Below, one piece after another: positions 1 to 9,282 of a stretch of 64,000 bases of DNA. Made by a program: the position numbers and the translations under genes. Where the stretch lies: NCBI GenBank assembly GCA_965277355.1, contig CBDICN010000001.1, forward strand, positions 930,001 through 994,000, in the 5' to 3' direction. The stretch comes from RH-AL1 sp965277355 (GTDB lineage Bacteria > Pseudomonadota > Alphaproteobacteria > Rhizobiales > Beijerinckiaceae). Each line of letters opens with the position of its first letter. The first letter of the stretch is position 1. The notes under the pieces were generated by a model. The model saw nothing but the letters and a program-made list of their open reading frames with translations. It did not search any database and was not told the origin of the DNA.

Positions 1-31
1 TCGCCATGCGCCGTTCGCGCCGCCGGACCGC

Positions 32-2755
32 TCAATCGCCCAGGCGCCTGAGCGCGGTCTCGAGCTTGGCGCGGCGGCTTAACGCGTCCGCGAGACGCTC
101 GCGCTGCTCCTCGACGACATCCTCGCGGGCGCGGCGGATGAAGTCCGCGTTGCCGAGCTTCGCCTCGATCTTTCGCGTCTCGCCGTCGAGCTTGGCGATC
201 TCCTTGGTAAGCCGGGCTCTCTCCGCCGCGAAGTCGATAATTCCTTGCAGCTTCAACGCCGCCAAGCTGCCGCGGACCGGGATCTGCACCGATTGCGTCG
301 GCGCCTCCGCAGCCGCGCTTACGTCGGACAACCGCGCCATCCGCTTAATCGTCTCGAGCCACTGGTTCGACGTCATCACCGCCTTGGGCGCGGTGCCGAC
401 GACGACGAGCGGGACCTGCGCGCCACCCGGCACGCTCATCTCGGCGCGCACCGAGCGTATCTCCGAGATCAGGTCGACCACCCAGCCGACTTCCGCCTCG
501 GCCAGCTCGTCGCCAAGCCGGGCTAGGTCGCTCCACGGGGCGAGAGCCAGGACGCTGGTCCGGGCCGGTCCCTCTTCGCCTTTAATCGTCCAGAGCTCCT
601 CAGTCAGGAACGGCATGAACGGGTGCAGCAGCCTCAGGATCTCGTCGAGGACGAAGGCGAAGCAGGCCTGCGTCTCCGCCCTGCTCTGCCCGGCTGTCTC
701 GCCTTGCAGGAGAGGCTTGGCGAGTTCGACGTACCAGTCGCAGAAAATGTTCCAAACGAAGCGGTAGGCGGCGTTGGCCGCGTCGTTGAAGCGATAGGCC
801 TCGATCGCCGCCGTCACCTCGGCGTGCGCCTTCGCCGTCTCGCCGAGGATCCAGCGATTGATCGTCGCCTCGACGCGCTTGGGATCGAAGCCTTCGGTGC
901 GCGCGCAGCCGTTCATCTCGCCGAAGCGGGCGGCGTTCCAAAGCTTCGTGGCGAAGCTGCGGTAGCCGTCGACGCGCTGGGGCGCCAGCTTGACGTCGCG
1001 GCCCTGCGCCGCCAGCGCGGCCAGCGTGAAGCGCAGCGCATCGGCGCCGTACTGGTCGATCATGCCGAGCGGGTCGAGCACGTTGCCCTTCGACTTCGAC
1101 ATCTTGGCGCCCTTCTCGTCGCGGACGAGGGCGTGGATGTAGACATCGTGGAACGGCACCTCGTGAAGGAGGTGCAGGCCCATCATCATCATCCGGGCGA
1201 CCCAGAAGAAGATGATGTCGAAGCCGGTGACGAGGACGCTGGTCGGATAATAGCGCGCGACGTCCCTGGTGTCGTCGGGCCAGCCGAGCGTCGAGAACGG
1301 CCACAGCGCGGACGAGAACCAGGTGTCGAGCACGTCCTCGTCGCGCGTCAGCGCCGTCTCCCTGCCGTAATGCGCGGCAGCGGCCGCCTGCGCCGCCTCG
1401 GCGGTCTCCTCGACGAAGATCGCGCCGTCCGGCCCGTACCAGGCCGGAATCTGGTGGCCCCACCAGAGCTGGCGCGAGATGCACCAGGGCTGGATGTTCT
1501 CGAGCCACTGGAAATAGGTCTTGGCGTATTGTTCGGGCACGAACCGCGTGCGGCCGTCGCGCACCGCCGCCAGCGCCGGCTCGGCCAGCACCTTGGCGTC
1601 GACGTACCATTGGTCGGTCAGCCAAGGCTCGACGACGACGTTCGAACGATCGCCGTGCGGTACGGCATGGGCGTGCGGCTCCACTTTATCGAGCAGGCCG
1701 GCGTCGTCCATCATCTCGACGATGCGCTTGCGAGCCTCCTCGCGCGACAGCCCATGGAAATGCAGGGCGGTCGAACGCGCCGCCGCGCCGTCGACGATCC
1801 CGGCGAGAAAAGCGTCGTTGTCCTGCAGGGCGAGCCGCGCCTCGGCATCGAGGATGTTGATCAGCGCCAGCCCCTGCCGGCGGCCGACCTCGAAATCGTT
1901 GAAGTCGTGCGCCGGGGTGATCTTGACCGCGCCGGTGCCCTTCTCCGGGTCGGAATAGGTGTCGGCGACGATCGGGATCAGCCGCCCGACCAGCGGCAGC
2001 CGCACGTGCTTGCCGACAAGATGCGTGTAGCGCTCGTCCTCCGGGTGCACGGCGACGCCGGTATCGCCCAGCATCGTCTCGGGACGGGTCGTCGCGACGA
2101 CGATGGTCTCGCCGGTGGCCGCGCCGGCCGAGTCGACGATGGGATAGCGGAAATGCCAGAGGTGGCCCTTGCTCTCGACCGGCACGACCTCGATGTCGGA
2201 CAGCGCGGTCAGCAGCTTGGGGTCCCAGTTCACCAGCCGCTTGTCGCGGTAGATCAGCCCCTGCCTGTGCAGCGCCACGAAAACCTTAAGCACGGCTTGC
2301 GAGAGCCCCTCGTCCATCGTGAAGCGCTCGCGCGACCAGTCGCACGAGGCGCCGAGGCGCTTGAGCTGGTTGACGATGGCGCCCCCGGATTCCTGCTTCC
2401 AGGACCAGACCCGCTCGAGGAACTTGGTCCGGCCCAGCGCCCGGCGCCCAGGCTGTTGACGCTCGGCGAGTTGGCGTTCGACGACCATCTGGGTCGCGAT
2501 CCCCGCATGGTCGGTTCCGGGCTGCCACAGCACGTCGCGCCCGCGCATGCGCTCGAAACGGCACAGGATGTCCTGAAGCGTGTTATTCAGCGCGTGACCC
2601 ATGTGGAGCACGCCGGTGACGTTCGGCGGCGGAATCACGATCGTGAAGGGTGCCGCATCGGCACGGTCAGACCGGCCCGCCTCGAAGGCCCGCGCCCTCT
2701 CCCAGACGGCCAGGATCCGCTGCTCCACGGCGGCAGGATCGAAGGTCTTTTCCAT
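32..2755 (-). CDS. valS: Valine--tRNA ligase
   Basis: Class I aminoacyl-tRNA synthetase of 907 residues that charges tRNA-Val with valine in the cytoplasm, close to the usual bacterial ValS length. The HIGH-type nucleotide motif HMGH is at residues 51-54, after the PPPNVTG segment, and the KMSKS loop is at 551-555. The long editing domain (CP1) lies between them. The last 60 or so residues are charged and helical (LTKEIAKLDGETRKIEAKL), matching the ValS C-terminal coiled coil. The ATG start fits the family N-terminus. The gene lies 69 bp downstream of popZ on the same strand and its stop is 31 bases from the window edge. The identification is certain; no defect is visible. Confidence 0.98.
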   Translation of the reverse strand: MEKTFDPAAVEQRILAVWERARAFEAGRSDRADAAPFTIVIPPPNVTGVLHMGHALNNTLQDILCRFERMRGRDVLWQPGTDHAGIATQMVVERQLAERQQPGRRALGRTKFLERVWSWKQESGGAIVNQLKRLGASCDWSRERFTMDEGLSQAVLKVFVALHRQGLIYRDKRLVNWDPKLLTALSDIEVVPVESKGHLWHFRYPIVDSAGAATGETIVVATTRPETMLGDTGVAVHPEDERYTHLVGKHVRLPLVGRLIPIVADTYSDPEKGTGAVKITPAHDFNDFEVGRRQGLALINILDAEARLALQDNDAFLAGIVDGAAARSTALHFHGLSREEARKRIVEMMDDAGLLDKVEPHAHAVPHGDRSNVVVEPWLTDQWYVDAKVLAEPALAAVRDGRTRFVPEQYAKTYFQWLENIQPWCISRQLWWGHQIPAWYGPDGAIFVEETAEAAQAAAAAHYGRETALTRDEDVLDTWFSSALWPFSTLGWPDDTRDVARYYPTSVLVTGFDIIFFWVARMMMMGLHLLHEVPFHDVYIHALVRDEKGAKMSKSKGNVLDPLGMIDQYGADALRFTLAALAAQGRDVKLAPQRVDGYRSFATKLWNAARFGEMNGCARTEGFDPKRVEATINRWILGETAKAHAEVTAAIEAYRFNDAANAAYRFVWNIFCDWYVELAKPLLQGETAGQSRAETQACFAFVLDEILRLLHPFMPFLTEELWTIKGEEGPARTSVLALAPWSDLARLGDELAEAEVGWVVDLISEIRSVRAEMSVPGGAQVPLVVVGTAPKAVMTSNQWLETIKRMARLSDVSAAAEAPTQSVQIPVRGSLAALKLQGIIDFAAERARLTKEIAKLDGETRKIEAKLGNADFIRRAREDVVEEQRERLADALSRRAKLETALRRLGD

Positions 2756-2824
2756 GGTCCCGGCCTTGTTCGCGCCGGGCGTTCCGCCGACGGCGCCGCT
2801 ACAAAGCGGACCCGCCGGCCAGTG

Positions 2825-3625
2825 TCAACGCGACCGCGCCTCCGGCGAGTGGCCGCCGTGCCCGACGCGCTCGATCTCGTCGCGCACGAGGCGCTCGACC
2901 AGCGCCGGCAGATTGGCGTCGAGCCAGGTCACGATAAGCGGTCGCAGCATCTCCTTGGCCAAAGCCCGCAGCTCTTCGGAATTGCCCGCGAGGCGTGCCG
3001 CGGCAAGCGTGTTGAACGCCGAGACGACGCTGTGCTGCGTCGTCGCCGAAATGGCTGCCCCCGACGGCCCGGCGGCTTCGTTACGCTCCGCTTGATCGCT
3101 TGCCGCATGCACATCTTGATCGATCACGGGAGGCGCCTCTTCGGTCTCGAGGGAAGCATGGGACCCCTGCTCCGTCCGCAGGTCGCTGTCGATGCCGGGA
3201 GGCTCGGGCGCATCGCGCGACAGCGAGCGCTCCGGACCGTCCGGATTCGCGTACTGGGGCGCGGCGATCGCGCCGCGCGCCATCGCCGCGGCAAGCGTCG
3301 CCGCCTGCTCGTGATCGCGATCCAGGGCGCTCGCCTCGTTGTGCGACGGAGCCGCAGCGGTTTCCGCGATCGCGGGCGACACGGGGTCCGGCGCCAGGTG
3401 GTGGAACGGATGAAGGACGTGCACGGGGGCGGCATCCTGCGAAGGCGGCGGACCGTCGTCGTGCGGCTCCGGGGCGACATCGAGCCGTGTCGCGTTCTCG
3501 CCGCGCGGAAGCGACTGGTCGTCGGCGATGATGCGACGGATGGAAGCGAGGATGTCCTCCATCGACGGCTCGCTAGGACGCTGATCGGGCGTCTCCGGGG
3601 GCTGGAGTGAGTTCACTGCGCTCAT
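2825..3625 (-). CDS. popZ: PopZ-like polar organizing protein (DUF2497)
   Basis: This 266-residue protein has the two conserved ends of PopZ. An N-terminal helix contains EPSMEDILASIRRIIADD (about residues 19-36), and the C-terminal oligomerisation segment contains LRPLIVTWLDANLPALVERL followed by VRDEIERVG (about 216-255). Between them is a long acidic, Pro/Ala-rich, low-complexity linker. In alphaproteobacteria PopZ forms a polar matrix that anchors ParB-parS and recruits cell-cycle regulators. The linker is longer than in Caulobacter PopZ, as is common in Hyphomicrobiales. The order popZ then valS on one strand is typical for the order. Function is inferred from the family; the terminal motifs are read directly. 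Confidence 0.92.
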   Translation of the reverse strand: MSAVNSLQPPETPDQRPSEPSMEDILASIRRIIADDQSLPRGENATRLDVAPEPHDDGPPPSQDAAPVHVLHPFHHLAPDPVSPAIAETAAAPSHNEASALDRDHEQAATLAAAMARGAIAAPQYANPDGPERSLSRDAPEPPGIDSDLRTEQGSHASLETEEAPPVIDQDVHAASDQAERNEAAGPSGAAISATTQHSVVSAFNTLAAARLAGNSEELRALAKEMLRPLIVTWLDANLPALVERLVRDEIERVGHGGHSPEARSR

Positions 3626-3770
3626 GGACCTCTGACGCTTGCCTGGGAGTGGGTGGCGTGCCTTGCCTTAGCGAATTCTGCCAACCTCGGCAGTCTAGGT
3701 CGGCGACGCCCGTACCGGCAAGCGGCAGGAACGAATCCTTAACAACGAGGTAAGGCTTTAATCGATGTGG

Positions 3771-5201
3771 TTAACGGCCGTCCGGCGTCCGCAGCCCGAT
3801 CCACTTGTCCTTGACCTGGTCGAAATGGATCGTCGGGTCGTACTGAATGACGTTGAGCGCGAGATTGGCGGCGGAGAGACGCCCGATCGCCGCGAACACC
3901 GCGTAGCTCGCGACCACCCGGTCGCGCTGCGCGGACACAAGGCTGACCCGCGACTGCAGCAGCGTCTGCTGCGCGATGAGGACATCGAGCGTCGTGCGCT
4001 GGCCGACTTTTGCCTCCTCGCGAACGCCGTCGAGCGCGATCTCGGACGATTTCACCGCCGCCTGCGAGGAGCGAATGACGGCCTTGGCGGTCTCGAGCTG
4101 TCCCCAGGTCGACACGACCAGCGCCCGGATCATGTCGCGCTGGAGATCCGCCTGCAGGCGCGCCTGGGACAGCAGTTCCTTGGCTTGGCGTACCGAGGCG
4201 TAAGTATCGCCGCCGGTGTAGATCGGCACCGAGAACTGCGCGAGCACGCTCGCATTGAACAGCCGGTTGCTTGGCAAGCCGCTGTATTGATTGTTGTTCT
4301 GGACGTTCGCGGTGACGTTAAGCGTGGGGTAGAGAACACCCTCGTTGAGCTGCACTTGGAGCTGAGCGGCATCGACGTTGTGGAAGGCCGCCTGAATCGA
4401 GGGATGTTCCGACAAGGCGACCCGCACCGCCTCGTCGAGCGAGCGCGGCAGCAGCGGATCGATCGGGCGCGCGGCCTCGAGCCGCGTCGGTTGCACGCCG
4501 ATGATCTGCCGGTAGTTCGCGACGCTGGTCTGAAGGTTTGCCCGCCCCGTGAAGTAGGTCGAACGCGCGTTGGCGAGACTTGACTCGGCTTGCGCCACGT
4601 CGGTGCGCGTCACCTCGCCGACGACGAACCGGTCGCGGGTCTGGCGGAGCTGCTCCTCGAGCACGGTGATGTTGTTCTTGTCGAGCTCGAGAATCGCGGT
4701 GTCGCGGAGCACGTTCATGTAGGCGGTGGCGCCGTTCTGCAGCGTGTTCTGCTCGGTGTTGCGGATCTGCTCGCGCGACTGAAGCACCTGCGATTCGGCC
4801 TGCTTCACGCCGTTGGTGGTGCGGTTGCCGTTGAAGATGTTCTCGGTGACCGCGACGGCGGCGGAGGTCGGAAAGGTGTTCCCTTTGATCTGCAAGCCGT
4901 TGAACTGCTCGTTGATAGCGTTGTAGCCGAGCGATCCGGTTCCGGTGATCTGCGGCCGGTAGCCCGCCTTGGAGCGCGCCACGACCTCGTCGGTCGCGCG
5001 TGTGCCCGCCCGCTGCTGGTTGAGATCCGGATTGCCCATGTAAGCGCGGGCCAGCGCGCTTGAGATCGATTCGGCCCTGACGGCGGCCGGACCGATGGTG
5101 CCGGCCATAAGCAGCATCGAGCCTAGAGCTACGCGCAAAGCCCTCCCGTGGTCACCGCCGCCGCGCGGGACCGTCGCGTTGTCTTTGCCGTCTCGAACCA
5201 T
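3771..5201 (-). CDS. tolC: TolC-family outer membrane channel protein
   Basis: Outer membrane efflux protein of the TolC family, about 476 residues from the chosen start. It forms the trimeric outer-membrane/periplasmic channel for tripartite efflux pumps and type I secretion. The N-terminus has a signal peptide (hydrophobic LGSMLLMAGTIGPAAV ending VRA before ESISSALARAY), followed by two OEP repeats with typical helical stretches (EAESQVLQSREQIRNTEQ; VGEVTRTDVAQAESSLANAR; VGQRTTLDVLIAQQTLLQSR). The frame is open to 5279, but the ATG at 5201 leaves a better signal peptide with a shorter n-region, so it was preferred; the start is not certain. No pump genes are adjacent, so it is probably a general exit duct. 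Confidence 0.93.
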   Translation of the reverse strand: MVRDGKDNATVPRGGGDHGRALRVALGSMLLMAGTIGPAAVRAESISSALARAYMGNPDLNQQRAGTRATDEVVARSKAGYRPQITGTGSLGYNAINEQFNGLQIKGNTFPTSAAVAVTENIFNGNRTTNGVKQAESQVLQSREQIRNTEQNTLQNGATAYMNVLRDTAILELDKNNITVLEEQLRQTRDRFVVGEVTRTDVAQAESSLANARSTYFTGRANLQTSVANYRQIIGVQPTRLEAARPIDPLLPRSLDEAVRVALSEHPSIQAAFHNVDAAQLQVQLNEGVLYPTLNVTANVQNNNQYSGLPSNRLFNASVLAQFSVPIYTGGDTYASVRQAKELLSQARLQADLQRDMIRALVVSTWGQLETAKAVIRSSQAAVKSSEIALDGVREEAKVGQRTTLDVLIAQQTLLQSRVSLVSAQRDRVVASYAVFAAIGRLSAANLALNVIQYDPTIHFDQVKDKWIGLRTPDGR

Positions 5202-5388
5202 GAACTGCCACCCGAGTACCGACGCCGGATCGTTTGGTTCCCGACCGACCTCACGTACTCTCAGACACGTACTCGCCATTACGCCAACATAGTGGATTTC
5301 GGCGGCCGTGAACCGACCGGCGGCCGAAATGGCGGCGGTGCCGCATAAATGCGACAGAGGTTGCGAACCGCCTCGACCCCGCCTCGGC

Positions 5389-6084
5389 TCAAAAGACGAA
5401 GTGGGGCGCTTTGGCGAAGGCGGGCAGGGTCGGGGCGGATGCGTCGAACAAATAGCGGCGACCGACGATGCCGCTACGCTTGGCGAAGCAGATCGCCTTG
5501 GCAGCCCGACCGGTCGGATCGTCGGGTCCGCGCAGGATCGTCAACAGACGACCGCCTTCCGCGAGTTGCTCGAACAAGGCGTCGAGCCCCTGCTCGACCG
5601 CACCGTTCACGAGTATGACGTCGAACGGACCGTCTTCCATCGCGCCCTCGGCCAGCGGGCCATCGAGCGTGCGGACACGCTCCAGGCCGAAGGCGGACAG
5701 CCTCGCCTGCAGGTCCCGCCGCAAGAGGGGACCCGCCTCGAGTGCGAGGACCACGGCGGCTAGACCGGCCAGGACCGCCGTCGAGTAGCCGGTCCCGCAG
5801 GCGATATCGAGGACTCTGTCGGTCGCCCGCACGGTGCCGCCCTGAATCAGCCGCGCCAGGATGAAAGGCGGCGGCAGGTAGCGCGCCTCCTCGCCGGCAG
5901 CCGCGGGCGGAACGGTGAGGCCGACGTCGGAATAGGCGAGCTCGCGCATCTCGTCGGGGACGAAACCTTCGCGCGGCACTTCGAGGAGCCGGGAAATCAA
6001 TCGCTGATCGGTCACGTCGAACGTGCGGATCTGGCAGTCGACCATGGTCTGGCGCTGCGCCTGGTAAGCCTCGAGATCTGCCAT
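5389..6084 (-). CDS. pcm: Protein-L-isoaspartate O-methyltransferase family protein
   Basis: SAM-dependent methyltransferase of 231 residues in the PIMT family, whose classical members methylate L-isoaspartyl residues to repair aged proteins. The SAM-binding motif VLDIACGTGYSTAVLAG begins at residue 91 and is preceded by PPFILARLIQ (72-81). The N-terminal QRQTMVDCQIRTFDVTD block is the form seen in alphaproteobacterial PIMT-like proteins encoded beside tolC, which are often annotated only as 'PIMT family'. It lies upstream of tolC on the same strand with a gap of about 190 bp to the chosen tolC start, and it diverges from the DUF4337-like gene. Membership is secure, but true isoaspartate-repair activity is an inference. 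Confidence 0.88.
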   Translation of the reverse strand: MADLEAYQAQRQTMVDCQIRTFDVTDQRLISRLLEVPREGFVPDEMRELAYSDVGLTVPPAAAGEEARYLPPPFILARLIQGGTVRATDRVLDIACGTGYSTAVLAGLAAVVLALEAGPLLRRDLQARLSAFGLERVRTLDGPLAEGAMEDGPFDVILVNGAVEQGLDALFEQLAEGGRLLTILRGPDDPTGRAAKAICFAKRSGIVGRRYLFDASAPTLPAFAKAPHFVF

Positions 6085-6316
6085 CGTCTGCTAGCCTGGA
6101 AGGGCCGGCATGCGCCGACCGAGGTCGATTGGCCGCCTAACGGCGCCGCTCTCGCGTGGCTTATAGGTCCGGGCCATGCCCGCTGTCCAACCTCGGCTCG
6201 ACGGCGCGGCAGGATTGAACACGAGTTCGATTTGCCGGGCTTGGCGCCCGATGCGACAAGCGCGCCACACGGCCGCGACGTGGCAGGCCGCGACTTGGCA
6301 GAACGAGCGGGAGACC

Positions 6317-6883
6317 ATGATGAGCGAGTCGCCGACCGAACATTTCGAGCACGCCGAACATGCCGCCCATGTCGCCGAGGCCCAGGATCCTTTCCTGACG
6401 AGGGTGTCCATCACCATCGCCGTCCTTGCGGTGCTCGCGGCCGGTGTGGGCTCGCTGGAGACCCTCGAGACCGCCGACACCATTCGCGACAAGACCTCGG
6501 CGGCCATCGTCCAGAACAAGGCCACCGATACCTGGGGCTTTTTCGCGCGCGAAAGCGTCAAGAAGACCCTCTACGACGTCGCCGCCGAAGCTAACGCGGC
6601 CAAAACCGAGGATTACAAGGGAAAGGCGAAGGATTACGAGACAAGGTCGCGCGCCACGCAGGCCAAGGCCGAAGCGCTGGAGAAGCAGGTCGACGACGAA
6701 AACCACGGCAGCGAAGTCCACGAACACCGCCACCAGATCCTGACGATCGCGGCGACCCTGCTCCACATCGCGATCGCGATCGCGACGATCGCGATTATCA
6801 TGCGTGGGCGGCGATGGCCTTGGCACACGGCTGTCGGCCTCGGCATTGCCGGCGTCATCGCAGCGGTCGCCGCCTACGTCTGA
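6317..6883 (+). CDS. DUF4337-like membrane protein
   Basis: Predicted membrane protein of 188 residues resembling the DUF4337 family, of unknown function. It begins with a His/Glu-rich cytoplasmic stretch (EHFEHAEHAAH). One membrane segment lies near residues 29-50 and two more at the C-terminus (about 135-157 and 168-188), with a charged helical region between them (EDYKGKAKDYETRS). The frame is open from 6176, but the ATG pair at 6317/6320 follows a GGGAG ribosome-binding site and removes an unconvincing Arg/Trp/Ala leader, so 6317 was chosen. It diverges from pcm across about 230 bp. Confidence 0.82.
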   Translation: MMSESPTEHFEHAEHAAHVAEAQDPFLTRVSITIAVLAVLAAGVGSLETLETADTIRDKTSAAIVQNKATDTWGFFARESVKKTLYDVAAEANAAKTEDYKGKAKDYETRSRATQAKAEALEKQVDDENHGSEVHEHRHQILTIAATLLHIAIAIATIAIIMRGRRWPWHTAVGLGIAGVIAAVAAYV

Positions 6884-6953
6884 GCCTCTTCGCCCCGTTA
6901 AGAGATCACACGGCGGAAGGCCCGTTTCGGCTGTTCCGTCAGCTTGAGGCGCC

Positions 6954-7475
6954 TCAGCCCTTCAGCCGCTTGTTGCACTCGCTGTAGTAGCCGCCGCCTT
7001 TTTCGATCCACTTCAAGCCGCCATTGCCGTTGCTGGTCTTGTTGGCGTTGTACTGAGCGAGGCAGGTGTGCATGCGCGCCTTGCCGGCGGTCTCCTTGGA
7101 GAATTCGGCAGAGATCGCGGTCGGGAAGACGGCGCTGCCGGCGGCGACCGGCCCGGCCGGCCTAGCGGCCGGTGCGCTGGCGGTTGGTATCGAGACCGGG
7201 GCGGTGGCTGTCGGCGCGGGAGTTGTCGGCGCGGTGGTGGTCGGCGTCGCGGACGGCGCGCCACCCGCCTTCTCGGACTTCGCCTCGGCGGCACACTGTT
7301 TATAGAACTGGTTGTAGGTCAGGCCGTTGAGCGTGCCGCCGCTCTTGGCGGCCTGGTATTTCCCGCTGCACTCCTTCTGGACCGCCGACGCGGCATTGGC
7401 GGTGCCGGTGAAGAACGCGAGGGACACAACAAGCGTAGCGGCTGCGGCGCCGCCGATCGTCACTTTGAAAGCCAT
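6954..7475 (-). CDS. Secreted hypothetical protein with PsiF-like cysteine segments
   Basis: About 173 residues from the ATG at 7475, which has a GGAG about ten bases upstream and starts a good signal peptide (MAFKVTIGGAAAATLVVSLAFF up to ANAA). The mature protein has a Cys-containing segment (KECSGKYQAAKSGGTLNGL to FYKQCAAEAK), a long Pro/Thr/Ala linker, and a second Cys segment near the C-terminus (CLAQYNANK to YYSECNKRLKG). These paired-Cys blocks resemble PsiF repeats, but the match is loose and function is unknown. It converges with the DUF4337-like gene. The longer open frame upstream (to 7574) is rejected because it would bury the signal peptide. Confidence 0.75.
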   Translation of the reverse strand: MAFKVTIGGAAAATLVVSLAFFTGTANAASAVQKECSGKYQAAKSGGTLNGLTYNQFYKQCAAEAKSEKAGGAPSATPTTTAPTTPAPTATAPVSIPTASAPAARPAGPVAAGSAVFPTAISAEFSKETAGKARMHTCLAQYNANKTSNGNGGLKWIEKGGGYYSECNKRLKG

Positions 7476-7669
7476 GGCGTGTGGTCTCCGGCGACGTCGA
7501 GCGTCGTTGCAAAGCCTCTCGCAATCGGAGGCCAGCGTCAAACCAGTAATAAGGTGATGATCATCCATCCACATCTCGATCGCCCGTCACGCCTGCCGCT
7601 GGCGAACCAAGATGGCTCGTTGCCGTTTGTTTGCCGACCCCCGGCTCCGGTCGTGGTCAGGAGATAACG

Positions 7670-8518
7670 ATGACAGATCCGACGCCCAATCTTCCCGCGA
7701 CGCGATCAGACCTCGTGCATGGTCACGGGGTGGCGCTGGGAAGCGACGACCACCTGGCGTTGCAGCGCGCGGTGCGGGCGCTGGAGCACACCAACCTCGC
7801 CACCCGTCTCGCGACGACGGTCGGGCGCCAACTCGGCTCGCTCACGCGGCTGCTGCCTCCGGGCGTGTCGGGCCTCATCAACAGATCGGCGGAGAAGGCG
7901 ATCCAGTCGGCGATGTCGGTCGCGCTCAATAGCCTACGCGACAGGCCGGCCCGAGACTCGCGGCGCTTCCACAAGGCTGTCGCGGCCGTCTCCGGCGCCG
8001 CCGGCGGCGTCTTTGGCCTCGCCAGCCTGCCCGTCGAACTGCCCCTCTCGACCGTCATCATCCTGCGCTCGATCGCCGACATTGCTCGCAACGAGGGCGA
8101 GGACCTGTCCGATCCCGGCGTTGCGTTCGAGTGCCTGAAGGTGTTCGCGCTCGGCGCGCACGAGAAGGACGACGATTTCACCGACAGCGGGTATTTCGCC
8201 ACTCGCGGCCTTCTCGCCAAGACGGTGTCGGAGGCGAGCCGGTACGTGCTGGCCCAGGGCCTGGGCGACGAGACGGCTCCGATCCTCGTTCGGCTTGTGT
8301 CGCAGATCGGATCGCGCTTCGGCCTCGTGGTGTCCGAGAAGCTGGCTGCGCAGGCGGTTCCTGTTCTGGGAGCGGCCGGCGGAGCGGTCGTCAACTACGC
8401 TTTCGCCGATCATTTTCAGTCGATCGCCTTCGGTCATTTCACCGTGCGGCGGTTGGAGCGCTTCTACGGCGGCGATGTCGTCCGGGCGGAATATGACCGT
8501 CTGCTGCGCGCCAGCTAG
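7670..8518 (+). CDS. EcsC family protein
   Basis: A 282-residue protein matching the EcsC family, named after a Bacillus protein encoded with the Ecs ABC transporter. The molecular function of EcsC homologues in proteobacteria is not established. Visible features are alternating amphipathic helices and Gly/Ala-rich hydrophobic segments (AVAAVSGAAGGVFGLASLPVELPLS and VLGAAGGAVVNYAFADHF), the conserved core of the family. The ATG at 7670 was chosen over an upstream in-frame start because AGGAG lies six bases before it. It stands alone on the plus strand between a divergent secreted-protein gene and a downstream exported hypothetical. Confidence 0.85.
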   Translation: MTDPTPNLPATRSDLVHGHGVALGSDDHLALQRAVRALEHTNLATRLATTVGRQLGSLTRLLPPGVSGLINRSAEKAIQSAMSVALNSLRDRPARDSRRFHKAVAAVSGAAGGVFGLASLPVELPLSTVIILRSIADIARNEGEDLSDPGVAFECLKVFALGAHEKDDDFTDSGYFATRGLLAKTVSEASRYVLAQGLGDETAPILVRLVSQIGSRFGLVVSEKLAAQAVPVLGAAGGAVVNYAFADHFQSIAFGHFTVRRLERFYGGDVVRAEYDRLLRAS

Positions 8519-8587
8519 TTTTCTGCATGTCGTTTTGAACCAAAAGGCGGCGTTGGCGCTTATTGTCGCAAACGGGGGAGTCTACAG

Positions 8588-9211
8588 ATGTTCAACTTCG
8601 AGATGACGGGCCGCCTCAAGGCCGCAGCTGTGGCTGCTGCCGCTTTCGGCTCGCTCGCCGTGCCATGCAGCGCTCACGCTGGCTTCTTCGAGCAACTGTT
8701 TGGCGCACCCCCTTCGCCCCCGGCTCCGACCTACAGCTACGAGCGTCCGAGCACGCTGGACTTGGCACCTGCGTTGCCGCGCGTGTCTCGCCACGCGCTC
8801 GCCCCATCGCCATTCGCTCACCGCCTCACGCGTCGCGTTGCGGCCCGCGACATTAGGCCGAAGGCGAATGGTGCACCCGTCCTGCAGAAGACGACGGATC
8901 TCATGAGCGACAAGACGCTTCGTGCGGGCGATGCTGTGATGATGAAGGATGGCATTCATATCTACGATGGCCGCGAGAGCGCCAAGCATAACATCCGACA
9001 GTTCGTCGCCCTCGACGAGGCGCAGGACGTGAAGAGTGCGGAACGCTCGGCGTTGGTCGCGATGGATACGACGCGGAACGATCCGCTCCGTAGCCAGGTG
9101 GTTCCCGATACGATCGCGTCGGGTCGTTCCGCAGCTGTCGGCGCGCCGGCGGTTTCCGGCTTTCGGATTACCGACGCGCGTGGTCGCTCGGTTCGCTACG
9201 TCGGCCCGTAA
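8588..9211 (+). CDS. Exported hypothetical protein
   Basis: A 207-residue protein with a signal peptide (hydrophobic AAAVAAAAFGSLAVPCSAHA, predicted cleavage near residue 31). The mature N-terminus is Pro/Ser/Tyr-rich (PPSPPAPTYSYERP), followed by a basic region and a more ordered C-terminal half (TLRAGDAVMMKDGIHIYDGR; DEAQDVKSAERSALVAMD). No catalytic motif is recognised. GGGGGAG lies about eight bases before the ATG and supports the start. The gene is 69 bp after the EcsC-family gene on the same strand. The GDAVMMKDGIHIY stretch could suit a small SH3-like or cell-surface domain, but this is speculative. Confidence 0.72.
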   Translation: MFNFEMTGRLKAAAVAAAAFGSLAVPCSAHAGFFEQLFGAPPSPPAPTYSYERPSTLDLAPALPRVSRHALAPSPFAHRLTRRVAARDIRPKANGAPVLQKTTDLMSDKTLRAGDAVMMKDGIHIYDGRESAKHNIRQFVALDEAQDVKSAERSALVAMDTTRNDPLRSQVVPDTIASGRSAAVGAPAVSGFRITDARGRSVRYVGP

Positions 9212-9282
9212 GCGTCGTTTCGAAGAGCCGCATCGTTTCGAATGTCGTCCCGGGATCTCCGGGCGACGTTTTCATCTCGGTT

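Noticed and set aside
623..3610. A very long plus-strand open frame antisense to valS and popZ
   Set aside because: It mirrors valS codon structure in GC-rich DNA, has no family resemblance, and both minus-strand genes are certain.
8582..8989. Minus-strand frame within the exported hypothetical gene
   Set aside because: It is antisense to a protein with a credible signal peptide and ribosome-binding site; no independent support.
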